DNA from: Microcaldota archaeon
Lineage (GTDB): Archaea; Micrarchaeota; Micrarchaeia; Anstonellales; J096
DNA length: 8,248 nucleotides
Direction: 5' to 3'
NCBI GenBank assembly: GCA_025058915.1
Contig: JANXEC010000021.1
Coordinates: 1 to 8,248, forward strand
This document shows, in pieces, positions 1-6,274 of the stretch; positions within the stretch are counted from its first letter, which is position 1, and each line of letters opens with the position of its first letter. The notes under the pieces are model-generated. The model searched no databases. It was given only the letters and a program-made list of their open reading frames with translations, and was not told the DNA's origin. The position numbers and the translations under genes are program-made.

Positions 1-1
1 A

Positions 2-2500
2 CAATACACCATACTTACAGATGAGATCATAAAGAAACTCGCAAAGGTAGAGGTAAAACTGCCAGATACATATGATGATAAGGGATATCCTATCGAAGGA
101 GGATTGATGGATGTAAGGATGGGTGTGGTAGATCCAGGACTGAAATGCAAGACTTGTGGAGGTAATCACAAAACATGTCCTGGACATTTTGGATATATAA
201 AACTCAATGCACCAGTGATACACCCTCTGTTCGTGAAGCATCTTGAGTATATATTGAATAACACATGCGAAAATTGCTACAGATCCCTGAACAATCCAGA
301 GCTTATGAGAGGAAATTACAAGATCAGGGAGAAAATACAGTGTCCTCATTGTGGAACCAAACAATCCCTCATAAAGCTTGAGAGACCATACAATTTTGTG
401 ATAAAATTCAGCAAGAGTGATGAGAAGGAAGATGAGTTGTTGATAAGGAAAATAGAGAAGTGGCTAGAGAAAATCCCTGAGGAGGATGTGGAACAGCTCT
501 CACAGGCGTTTTCACCATATTCAGTTGTAGCAAAAGATTATATCTTTAGACCCAAAGACTTTCTCCTCAGGTATCTCTTAGTACCTCCTCCTAGGATAAG
601 ACCATCTATAACACTAGAATCAGGAGAGAAGAGTGAAGATGACCTAACTCATGCTCTTGCAGAGATAATCAGAGTGAATGAGAAACTAGAGACGAACAAA
701 AGAGCAGGAGCACCAACTCTGATACAGGAGGATCACTGGAGACTCCTGCAGTACCATGTAGCTACTTACTTTGACAACGAGCTTCCTGGAATCCCACAGG
801 TTAAACATAGGAGTGGTAGGGCTCTGAAAACGCTTGCACAGAGACTCAAAGGCAAAGAAGGAAGGTTCAGATACAACCTGAATGGTAAGAGAGTTGACTA
901 CTCAGCTAGAACAGTCATAAGTCCTGATGTGAAGATAGAATTCAATCAGGTTGGTGTGCCTCAAAGAATAGCTGAGAGTCAGACAGTACCTATAGCAGTT
1001 ACACCATACAACATAGATTACTGTAAAGAACTTGTTCAGAGAGATACTTACCCTAGAGCTGTATATATAATAAAGCCTAACGGGGAGAGACAGAAGATAT
1101 TACCTACAAACAAACAACAGATACTGGATTCACTTGGGCCTGGATGGGTTATAGAGAGACAACTTGTAGATGGAGATGTTGTTCTATTCAACAGACAACC
1201 ATCTCTACATAGAGTATCGATGATGGCACATTACGTTAAAGTACTTCCTGGTAGGACATTCAGAATCAATCCTCTCATAACACCTCCTTACAATGCTGAT
1301 TTCGATGGAGACGAGATGAATCTACACGTGCTCCAGATGGAGGAGGCAAGAGTTGAGGCAATAGAGTTGATGGATGGGAACAAACACATACTATCCATAA
1401 GAAACGGTAGAGCTCTGATAAAACATTCTGAGGATGGAGTTACAGGTATATATTTCCTGTCCAAACAGGATACTGTTGTTGATAAGAATACTGCTCTGAA
1501 GATGGTTATAAATGCAGGATTGCCTATCGAGAGTCTAGAGGTGAAGAACAAATACACTGGTAGAGAGTTACTGGAGTTGCTGCTACCTAAAGACCTGTCT
1601 TTGGAGGCAGATACTAAATTGGGTATGAAACTGAAGATCCAGAAGGGTAAGATTGTGGAAGGTGCAATAGATGGGAGAGCTCTGGATGAACTCATTAAGA
1701 GACTTGTAATAATCTATGGAGATGAGGTAGCAGCAGGGTTTATAAATAGATCCTTCAAGATGGGTATAGAATATTTAACTCTACACGGAATCACAGTGTC
1801 ATACAGAAACTACTATGTAGATGATAATTACAGAAAGAAGATTGTTAAGGAACTGAACGCTATGGATCAGAAGATCAGAGAACTCATAGAGAGTTTCAAG
1901 AGGAGAGAACTTGAGAGATTGCCAGGTATGAGTATGAAACAGACTCTCGAGGCTAAGATAATGCAGGTAACCACCGAGACCAGAAATGCTATAGGGAAGT
2001 TGCTCGAGAACTATTTCGGACCTGAAAATTCATCAATTCTGATGGCTAAGATAGGTTCTAGAGGATCTCTCCTGAATGTGATACAGATGTCTGGAACTGT
2101 AGGGCAGCAGGTTGTTAGGAACAAGAGACCTTGGAGAGGATATTACAAGAGATTATTACCTTTCTTCGAGGTTGGTAAGTTGGAGGGAAGGGAGAGAGGT
2201 TATGTGTATGGATGTTTCACAACTGGATTAGAAGTCGATGAATTCTTTGCACACTGTATTGCAGGTAGAGAGTCAATAGTTAACACTGCCATAAGAACAT
2301 CCAGAAGCGGATACATGCAGAGGAGACTGATAAACGCACTGGCAGATTATTACGTTGATGATGATAGGTCAGTTAGAGATAGTAATGATAGGATAATTCA
2401 ATTCATATATGGAGGTGACGGGAAGAACCCAATGTTCTCTGCAGTGAAGAGTATTGAGATAGTTGATGACACCAGGAAGGATGATATTGACACTGTGTAG
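2..2500 (+). CDS. rpoA1: DNA-directed RNA polymerase subunit A' (Rpo1N), 5'-partial
   Basis: This is the N-terminal part of the archaeal RNA polymerase largest subunit, which carries the catalytic Mg-binding site. The frame is open from base 2 with no stop, and its first residues match the family just after the start, so probably only some 10-20 residues are missing; in-window TTG/ATG codons near 104-107 are internal (conserved GGLMD). 832 residues are visible. Zinc ligands are C49, C52, C59, H62, then C89, C92, C114, C117. The FNRQPSLHR motif precedes the catalytic loop NADFDGD (residues 431-437). The bridge helix spans about 743-780 and ends SGYMQRRLINAL. Oddities: HVLQ instead of HVPQ (L444), ILSIRNGRALIKHSED (about 463-478) where relatives have an SPR..G.PI.G..QD pattern, and N761 in the bridge helix where Asp is near-universal. 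The gene ends shortly after the bridge helix, as in other archaea. The active-site residues suggest a working enzyme. Confidence 0.97.
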   Translation, partial: QYTILTDEIIKKLAKVEVKLPDTYDDKGYPIEGGLMDVRMGVVDPGLKCKTCGGNHKTCPGHFGYIKLNAPVIHPLFVKHLEYILNNTCENCYRSLNNPELMRGNYKIREKIQCPHCGTKQSLIKLERPYNFVIKFSKSDEKEDELLIRKIEKWLEKIPEEDVEQLSQAFSPYSVVAKDYIFRPKDFLLRYLLVPPPRIRPSITLESGEKSEDDLTHALAEIIRVNEKLETNKRAGAPTLIQEDHWRLLQYHVATYFDNELPGIPQVKHRSGRALKTLAQRLKGKEGRFRYNLNGKRVDYSARTVISPDVKIEFNQVGVPQRIAESQTVPIAVTPYNIDYCKELVQRDTYPRAVYIIKPNGERQKILPTNKQQILDSLGPGWVIERQLVDGDVVLFNRQPSLHRVSMMAHYVKVLPGRTFRINPLITPPYNADFDGDEMNLHVLQMEEARVEAIELMDGNKHILSIRNGRALIKHSEDGVTGIYFLSKQDTVVDKNTALKMVINAGLPIESLEVKNKYTGRELLELLLPKDLSLEADTKLGMKLKIQKGKIVEGAIDGRALDELIKRLVIIYGDEVAAGFINRSFKMGIEYLTLHGITVSYRNYYVDDNYRKKIVKELNAMDQKIRELIESFKRRELERLPGMSMKQTLEAKIMQVTTETRNAIGKLLENYFGPENSSILMAKIGSRGSLLNVIQMSGTVGQQVVRNKRPWRGYYKRLLPFFEVGKLEGRERGYVYGCFTTGLEVDEFFAHCIAGRESIVNTAIRTSRSGYMQRRLINALADYYVDDDRSVRDSNDRIIQFIYGGDGKNPMFSAVKSIEIVDDTRKDDIDTV

Positions 2501-2504
2501 GTGA
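2499..2504 (+). promoter_or_regulatory. Shine-Dalgarno AGGTGA for rpoA2, built on the rpoA1 stop
   Basis: AGGTGA matches the archaeal 16S 3' tail complement. It uses the last two bases of the rpoA1 TAG stop and lies 5 bases before the ATG at 2510. This decides the rpoA2 start at 2510 over the in-frame GTG at 2501, and it indicates that the TAG is a real stop followed by re-initiation. Confidence 0.75.
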
Positions 2505-2509
2505 GAGAA

Positions 2510-3559
2510 ATGAAGAGGAGAAAACTAGATATTAACATAGAATCAGGTGAGGCGGTTGGCATAATAGCAGCTCAGTCAATCGGTGAGCCTGGAACACAGA
2601 TGACCATGAGAACCTTCCATTATGCAGGAGTAGCAGAACACGTACCTACAGGATTGCCTAGAATAATAGAGATAGTGGATAGGAAAACAACTCCTAAGAA
2701 ACCAATTATCACAATAAGATTCAATTCTCAATACAATAAGGATCAGAGCACAGTTGAGAGAATAATGAAGGAAATAGAGCATATCAAACTGTCTGATGTA
2801 GCAGATTTCAAACTCAAGATCAATAATAACAGAGTTGAGATAAGGATGAGAATAAGGATTGATAATTACTATGCGAAATTCCTAAGCAAAGAGAGAGTTG
2901 TTGAGGTAGTAAATAGGTTCCTTAAGGCTAGGAAAATTGAGAGAGAGTTCAAACAGATGGATTCAGATTCAGATGTATACAGAATTATATTGCCAATACA
3001 TAACCCAGAGGATATCCACACAATACACAGAGTGTATTCTAGACTACCTAGTATAACTGTAAATGGAATAGAAGGTATAACCAGGGCTACAGTTGTAAAG
3101 GAGGGTGATGAGTTTGTGATCAAGGCAGCAGGTAATAACCTCGAGGTACTGTATAATAGATTCAGATCCTACATCGATATTCACAGATGCTACACTAATG
3201 ACATTGTAATGATATATAAGATGTTCGGTATAGAGGCTGCAAGGAACGCTATTCTTAAAGAGATCAAGGAGACTTTGGATATGCAGGGTCTTGATGTAGA
3301 TATTCGACATCTATCTCTACTTGCAGATGGTATGTGCTGGACAGGAGAGGTTCTACCTATAGGTAGAAATGGAATGGTGAGATTCAAGACCTCTGTGCTA
3401 GCCAGAGCAGCATATGAGGAGACTGTTAAGCACTTGGTAAGAGGGGCGGTGAATGGTGAAATAGACAGGCTAAGAGGACCTATAGAGGCAGTGTTGAGTG
3501 GAAAATCAATAAGTCTGGGTACCGGTAGAATTCTTTTAAAGTTTAAGTTTAATAAATAA
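2510..3559 (+). CDS. rpoA2: DNA-directed RNA polymerase subunit A'' (Rpo1C), short N-terminus
   Basis: This is the C-terminal part of the largest polymerase subunit, supplying the trigger loop, jaw and part of the clamp base; it assembles with RpoA'. 349 residues are read from the ATG at 2510. Motifs are GEAVGIIAAQSIGEPGTQMT (13-32), the trigger-loop TFHYAG with catalytic-type H37, GLPRIIEIVD, TNDI..IYK.FGIEAARNAI, RHLSLLADGM (from 266), SVLARAAYEE (from 295) and LGTGRI (from 336). Relatives are usually about 380-400 residues, with roughly 50-60 residues before the GEAVG block; here only 12 precede it, so the deletion is essentially all N-terminal. The gene is in the same frame as rpoA1, separated by one TAG. 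The tail LLKFKFNK comes from an AT-rich stretch. Function is secure; the start at 2510 is supported by its Shine-Dalgarno, with GTG 2501 the alternative. Confidence 0.96.
   Translation: MKRRKLDINIESGEAVGIIAAQSIGEPGTQMTMRTFHYAGVAEHVPTGLPRIIEIVDRKTTPKKPIITIRFNSQYNKDQSTVERIMKEIEHIKLSDVADFKLKINNNRVEIRMRIRIDNYYAKFLSKERVVEVVNRFLKARKIEREFKQMDSDSDVYRIILPIHNPEDIHTIHRVYSRLPSITVNGIEGITRATVVKEGDEFVIKAAGNNLEVLYNRFRSYIDIHRCYTNDIVMIYKMFGIEAARNAILKEIKETLDMQGLDVDIRHLSLLADGMCWTGEVLPIGRNGMVRFKTSVLARAAYEETVKHLVRGAVNGEIDRLRGPIEAVLSGKSISLGTGRILLKFKFNK
3534..3541 (+). promoter_or_regulatory. possible internal TATA box before rpl30e
   Basis: TTTTAAAG lies in the last codons of rpoA2, about 35 bases before the rpl30e ATG, inside the most AT-rich stretch of the neighbourhood. 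An archaeal start about 26 bases downstream would fall near 3563 and give a short leader. The rpl30e start lacks a clear Shine-Dalgarno, which fits a separate short transcript. The evidence is composition and spacing only. Confidence 0.25.
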
Positions 3560-3572
3560 CTGGGATGGAAGA

Positions 3573-3920
3573 ATGAGCAATCCAGAACCGAAGACAAACA
3601 CTAAACAAGGAAAAGTACTAACAAGGAAGAGAGAGAAGAAAGAGTTACTGGATCCAAACTTAGAGAATTTGAGGCTTGCAGCAGAGACAGGGAAAATAGT
3701 CTATGGGAGCAGAGAGGTGATAGATGTTCTGAAGAGAGGAAATGTTATAGCTGTGTTCCTGGCAAAGAACAAAGATAACAATAACATAAGAGAGATATGC
3801 AGAAACAGAAACATCAAGGTAATAGATATCAATACTTCACTTGAGATCGGACAGACAATAGGAAAACCATTCTTAGTATCTGCTGTGGCTGTTCTGGATA
3901 GAGGAGAGTCAAAGATATAA
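3573..3920 (+). CDS. rpl30e: ribosomal protein L30e (eL30) with basic N-terminal extension
   Basis: This is a large-subunit ribosomal protein of the L7Ae/L30e RNA-binding fold. From about residue 29 it follows the family: NLRLAAETGKIVYGSREVID, then VIAVFLAKN (58-66), a short helix with IREICRNRNIKVID, and the ending SLEIGQTIGKPFLVSAVAVL followed by DRGESKI. The total is 115 residues; the first 28 are a Lys/Arg- and Glu-rich extension that most archaeal homologs (about 100 residues) lack. ATG 3573 is the only good start and gives a 13-base gap after rpoA2. Position between rpoA2 and nusA is the classic archaeal arrangement. The extension looks disordered and may contact rRNA (inference). Confidence 0.93.
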   Translation: MSNPEPKTNTKQGKVLTRKREKKELLDPNLENLRLAAETGKIVYGSREVIDVLKRGNVIAVFLAKNKDNNNIREICRNRNIKVIDINTSLEIGQTIGKPFLVSAVAVLDRGESKI

Positions 3921-3922
3921 CA

Positions 3923-4366
3923 ATGGAAATCAAGGATGAAGATATTTTCTATATCAATGCATATCAGAACATAGTAGGGGAATTACCAGAGGCAGTGTAC
4001 TACGATAATACGTATGTGTTCTTCATAGCAAAGAACATAGAGGCAGGTCTGAGGAGACTGAAAAACCTCAGTGAATATCTGAACAGAAAGGTAGTGATAC
4101 TGAGATACAGTGATAAGTTAGAGGAGTTCATTTCATCTTTCTTCAACAACTCCAAAGTTAGTAGATACGATGTGCTGGATGTGAACAATGAGAAGACGCT
4201 TGTACTGTTTGTAGAGCCTAAGGACGTGAAGTTTGCGTTTGGTAATGGGAATTCAAAACTCAGAGCAGCGAAGAAGATATTCAAGCAACTATTTCAGTTA
4301 GATAATGTTGTGATAAAGAAAGATATAATGATGGAGGTAGGAGGGGGGAGGGATGGATCTCAGTAA
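3923..4366 (+). CDS. nusA: archaeal NusA-like transcription factor with degenerate KH domains
   Basis: Archaeal NusA is a short protein of two KH domains, lacking the S1 and polymerase-binding parts of bacterial NusA. The 147 residues match: DEDIFYINAYQNIVGE at the start, the KH1 core around 31-62 ending RKVVILRYSDKLEEFI, and KH2 with LVLFVEPKDVKFAFGNGN (93-110) then RAAKKIFKQLF. KH1 normally holds an IGKGG.N loop between its strand and helix; here IAKNIEAGLRRLKNL runs across that place with about nine residues fewer, so the GxxG loop is gone. KH2 has GNGN (107-110) where GKGG or GKNG is usual. The last dozen residues (MMEVGGGRDGSQ) are encoded by the Shine-Dalgarno and start of the next gene and are unlikely to be functional. 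The gene starts 2 bases after rpl30e stops, with no clear Shine-Dalgarno. Assignment rests on sequence pattern plus position; nucleic-acid binding may be altered. Confidence 0.85.
   Translation: MEIKDEDIFYINAYQNIVGELPEAVYYDNTYVFFIAKNIEAGLRRLKNLSEYLNRKVVILRYSDKLEEFISSFFNNSKVSRYDVLDVNNEKTLVLFVEPKDVKFAFGNGNSKLRAAKKIFKQLFQLDNVVIKKDIMMEVGGGRDGSQ
4339..4344 (+). promoter_or_regulatory. Shine-Dalgarno AGGAGG for the SBDS gene
   Basis: AGGAGG lies 8 bases before the ATG at 4353, inside the 3' end of nusA and directly before a G-rich run. It is the strongest Shine-Dalgarno in the window and fixes the SBDS start. Confidence 0.8.
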
Positions 4367-5051
4367 GGCAATCATAGGGAGAATAGTGATAAATGGAGAA
4401 CATTTTGAACTGCTTCTAGATCCTGAGAGAGCATATGCCTATCTGGAAGGGACGAAGAGAGATCTGAATAATATCTTGATAGTTGAGGAAGTATATAGGA
4501 ATGCAAAGAAGGGAGAGAGACAATCACCTTCAAACATCAGGAAGTGTTTCGGCACAGAGGATATAAATGTTATACTCAAGACTGTGCTTGAGAGGGGAGA
4601 GATTCAACTCACCACAGAACAGAGGAGAAAGATGGTCGAGAAAAGGAGAAAGCAGATAATTGAATTCCTGTCAAAGAACTGTATAGATGGACAGACGAAT
4701 CTACCTATACCTCCACTGAGAATTGAAAATGCCATGAATAATATAAAGTATAACATAGATCCTATGAAGCCTGTGGAGCAGCAGGCAAAGGAGATTTTGG
4801 ATCAGCTAAGGAGAATACTACCAATCAAGATGGCATCTGTGTTGATAGAGATCAGGGCTCCTGCAGATGTGGCATATAAAGTGTATGGATACATCAAGTC
4901 CTTGAACCCTATCAAACTCGAGGAAATGAGTGATGGATCAATAGTTGCTCATGTGGAGATACTTGCAGGACTCCAAGGGGAGGTTTATGATAGGTTAAAC
5001 AAACTCTCTGGAGGGAAGATCGAGAGCAGGCTTCTAAAGGTGAAAGAATGA
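4353..5051 (+). CDS. SBDS-family ribosome maturation protein
   Basis: This is the archaeal ortholog of eukaryotic SBDS/Sdo1, which helps release the anti-association factor aIF6/eIF6 from new large subunits. At 232 residues it is full length. The N-terminal FYSH domain (1-90) carries GRIVINGEHFELLLDPERA, the AKKGERQS motif (51-58) and FGTED (66-70). The middle helical domain has LTTEQRRKMVEKRRKQIIEF and the family signature around NCIDGQTNLPIPPLRIENAM (109-128), where most relatives have PHPPSRIE. The C-terminal ferredoxin-like domain runs from about 160 to the end. It overlaps nusA by 14 bases in another frame and rrp4 by 4 bases (ATGA). SBDS is the usual head of the archaeal exosome superoperon, supporting the view that ribosome assembly and RNA decay are co-expressed. 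Confidence 0.96.
   Translation: MDLSKAIIGRIVINGEHFELLLDPERAYAYLEGTKRDLNNILIVEEVYRNAKKGERQSPSNIRKCFGTEDINVILKTVLERGEIQLTTEQRRKMVEKRRKQIIEFLSKNCIDGQTNLPIPPLRIENAMNNIKYNIDPMKPVEQQAKEILDQLRRILPIKMASVLIEIRAPADVAYKVYGYIKSLNPIKLEEMSDGSIVAHVEILAGLQGEVYDRLNKLSGGKIESRLLKVKE
5039..5043 (+). promoter_or_regulatory. Shine-Dalgarno GGTGA for rrp4
   Basis: GGTGA, preceded by AA, lies 4 bases before the rrp4 ATG at 5048, inside the last codons of the SBDS gene. With the ATGA stop/start overlap it indicates coupled translation. Confidence 0.65.
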
Positions 5052-5569
5052 GAGTTGTTTTACCTGGAGATAGGGAGGGTATATATTATATGTACCTAGA
5101 GGGAATAGATGTTCCTATGCAACAGGCATACATACCTCGACCCAAAGATACTGTGATAGGTAAAGTGATAGCTGAGAAAAAGAACGTAGCATACATAGTG
5201 GATATTTCTTCATTCTATGCAATGACTGTTCTGATAAAAGGATTAGATACTAGGCTCAAACAGGAGGATATTATAATAGGAAACGTAGGGGATAATCTAG
5301 AGAATCTCGAGAACATCAGAGTATTGAAGGGAGGTGTACTGATTGAACTGCCTCCTTCGAAAATTCCCAGGGTGATAGGAACTAGAGGTGAGATGTTGAA
5401 GCATATATCTAACATAACAGGTAGTAAGTTAGAGATAGGTAAGAATGGATTGGTTTGGATGAATGGAGGGAAATTACATACTACAATCAAGATACTAGAG
5501 ACTATAGTCAGGAGAGCCCACATAAGAGGATTGACTGATTATATATCTAAAGAATTCGGTGAGAGATAG
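5048..5569 (+). CDS. rrp4: exosome RNA-binding cap protein Rrp4, shortened
   Basis: Rrp4 forms the cap of the archaeal exosome and feeds RNA into the Rrp41/Rrp42 ring. The 173 residues show the family order: MRVVLPGD at the N-terminus, an S1-like domain from about 34 (KDTVIGKVIAEKKNVAYIVD and later IIIGNV), and a KH domain whose IPRVIGTRGEMLKHI (106-120) has an intact GxxG (111-114), followed by GKNGLVWMNG (131-140) and RRAHIRGLTDYI (155-166). Relatives are commonly about 225-250 residues. The missing length lies mainly in the N-terminal domain, of which only about 33 residues remain, and in S1 loops; the basic C-terminal tail after GER is also absent. The KH domain and location before rrp41 exclude Csl4. 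Its TAG stop is directly followed, in the same frame, by the rrp41 ATG. Confidence 0.92.
   Translation: MRVVLPGDREGIYYMYLEGIDVPMQQAYIPRPKDTVIGKVIAEKKNVAYIVDISSFYAMTVLIKGLDTRLKQEDIIIGNVGDNLENLENIRVLKGGVLIELPPSKIPRVIGTRGEMLKHISNITGSKLEIGKNGLVWMNGGKLHTTIKILETIVRRAHIRGLTDYISKEFGER
5558..5562 (+). promoter_or_regulatory. Shine-Dalgarno GGTGA for rrp41
   Basis: GGTGA lies 7 bases before the ATG at 5570 and encodes Gly-Glu near the end of Rrp4. It supports 5570 as the start; no upstream start is possible in this frame without passing through the rrp4 TAG. Confidence 0.7.
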
Positions 5570-6274
5570 ATGAGAGCTGATGGTAGGGGAATAGATGAGT
5601 TAAGGAAATTGAGACTAGAGGTAGGAGTATTGAAGAATGCAAAGGGTTCAGCATATGTGGAGTGGGGAATGAACAAGATACTGGTGGGTGTATATGGGCC
5701 AGAGGAGGCACCTCCTGCAGTGGAGAGAGCAGAGAGATGTATACTCAAGGTAGAGTACAGAATGGCAACTTTCTGTTCTCTTGAGGAACATGGAAAGTAC
5801 ACTCCTAATAGGAGGGCTGTTGAGATATCAAAGGTTCTGAGAGAGGCACTATCTAATCTCATAATCCTTGAGAACTATCCAGGTGGAATGATAGAGGTTC
5901 AGATCTTAGTGCTTCAGGCTGAGGGTGGGACTAGAGTGGCGTCTTTCCTAGGAGCAGTGGCTGCATTGATAGATGCTGGTATAGCGATCAGGGATATTGG
6001 ATATGGTATATCTGCAGGCAAGATCAACAACACAATAGTTCTAGACCTCTCAAAAGAGGAAGACAACCTAGGACAGGGAGATATTCCCATCTGTGTCACA
6101 AGAAGAGGCGACATAGTATTGTTGCAGTCAGATGGTAAGATACAACCAGAGGAACTAGAGAGAGCTATTGATATGATAATATCTAAGAGAGATGTATTTG
6201 AGAACATCATAAGGGAGGCATTTATGAGAAGATATTCTAAGGAATTAGATAGTGATCTGGTGAAAGTAATATGA
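5570..6274 (+). CDS. rrp41: exosome catalytic subunit Rrp41 (3'-5' phosphorolytic RNase)
   Basis: This RNase PH-fold protein is the active subunit of the archaeal exosome; it degrades RNA 3'-5' with phosphate and forms a hexamer with Rrp42. The 234 residues start at MRADGRGIDELR, so the usual short extension before DGR is missing. Family blocks are GVLKNAKGSAYVEWG (19-33), VYGPEEAPP (41-49), NRRAVEISKVLREAL (80-94), LQAEGGTRVAS (115-125), VLDLSKEEDNLGQGDIPI (157-174) and LLQSDGKI (184-191). Residues corresponding to the known active site are kept: R81/R82, R122 in GGTR, D165 and D171. Relatives mostly have LQADGGTR, so E118 is a mild change. The gene is probably catalytically active (inference from residues). 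It overlaps rrp42 by 4 bases (ATGA). Confidence 0.97.
   Translation: MRADGRGIDELRKLRLEVGVLKNAKGSAYVEWGMNKILVGVYGPEEAPPAVERAERCILKVEYRMATFCSLEEHGKYTPNRRAVEISKVLREALSNLIILENYPGGMIEVQILVLQAEGGTRVASFLGAVAALIDAGIAIRDIGYGISAGKINNTIVLDLSKEEDNLGQGDIPICVTRRGDIVLLQSDGKIQPEELERAIDMIISKRDVFENIIREAFMRRYSKELDSDLVKVI
6259..6263 (+). promoter_or_regulatory. Shine-Dalgarno GGTGA for rrp42
   Basis: GGTGA lies 7 bases before the ATG at 6271, within the last codons of rrp41; with the ATGA overlap it supports coupled, balanced synthesis of the two ring subunits. Confidence 0.65.

Noticed and set aside
104..109. TTG/ATG near 104-107 as the rpoA1 start
   Set aside because: The frame is open back to base 2 and the residues before it (PDTYDDKGYPIEGG) match the conserved RpoA' N-terminus.
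1288..1695. Minus-strand ORF of 135 codons inside rpoA1
   Set aside because: It is antisense to the most conserved catalytic region, with a Ser/Leu-rich composition typical of reverse readings of purine-rich genes. The other minus-strand ORFs in the window are the same kind of shadow.
2498..2500. TAG read as pyrrolysine, fusing RpoA' and RpoA''
   Set aside because: AGGTGA overlaps the TAG and is ideally placed for the ATG at 2510, other genes here also end in TAG, and splitting rpoA is normal in archaea.
4343..4348. Six-G run as a possible sequencing indel or frameshift at the nusA end
   Set aside because: The conserved NusA region ends before the run, and SBDS starts after it with an intact frame, so an indel would change only a few tail residues.
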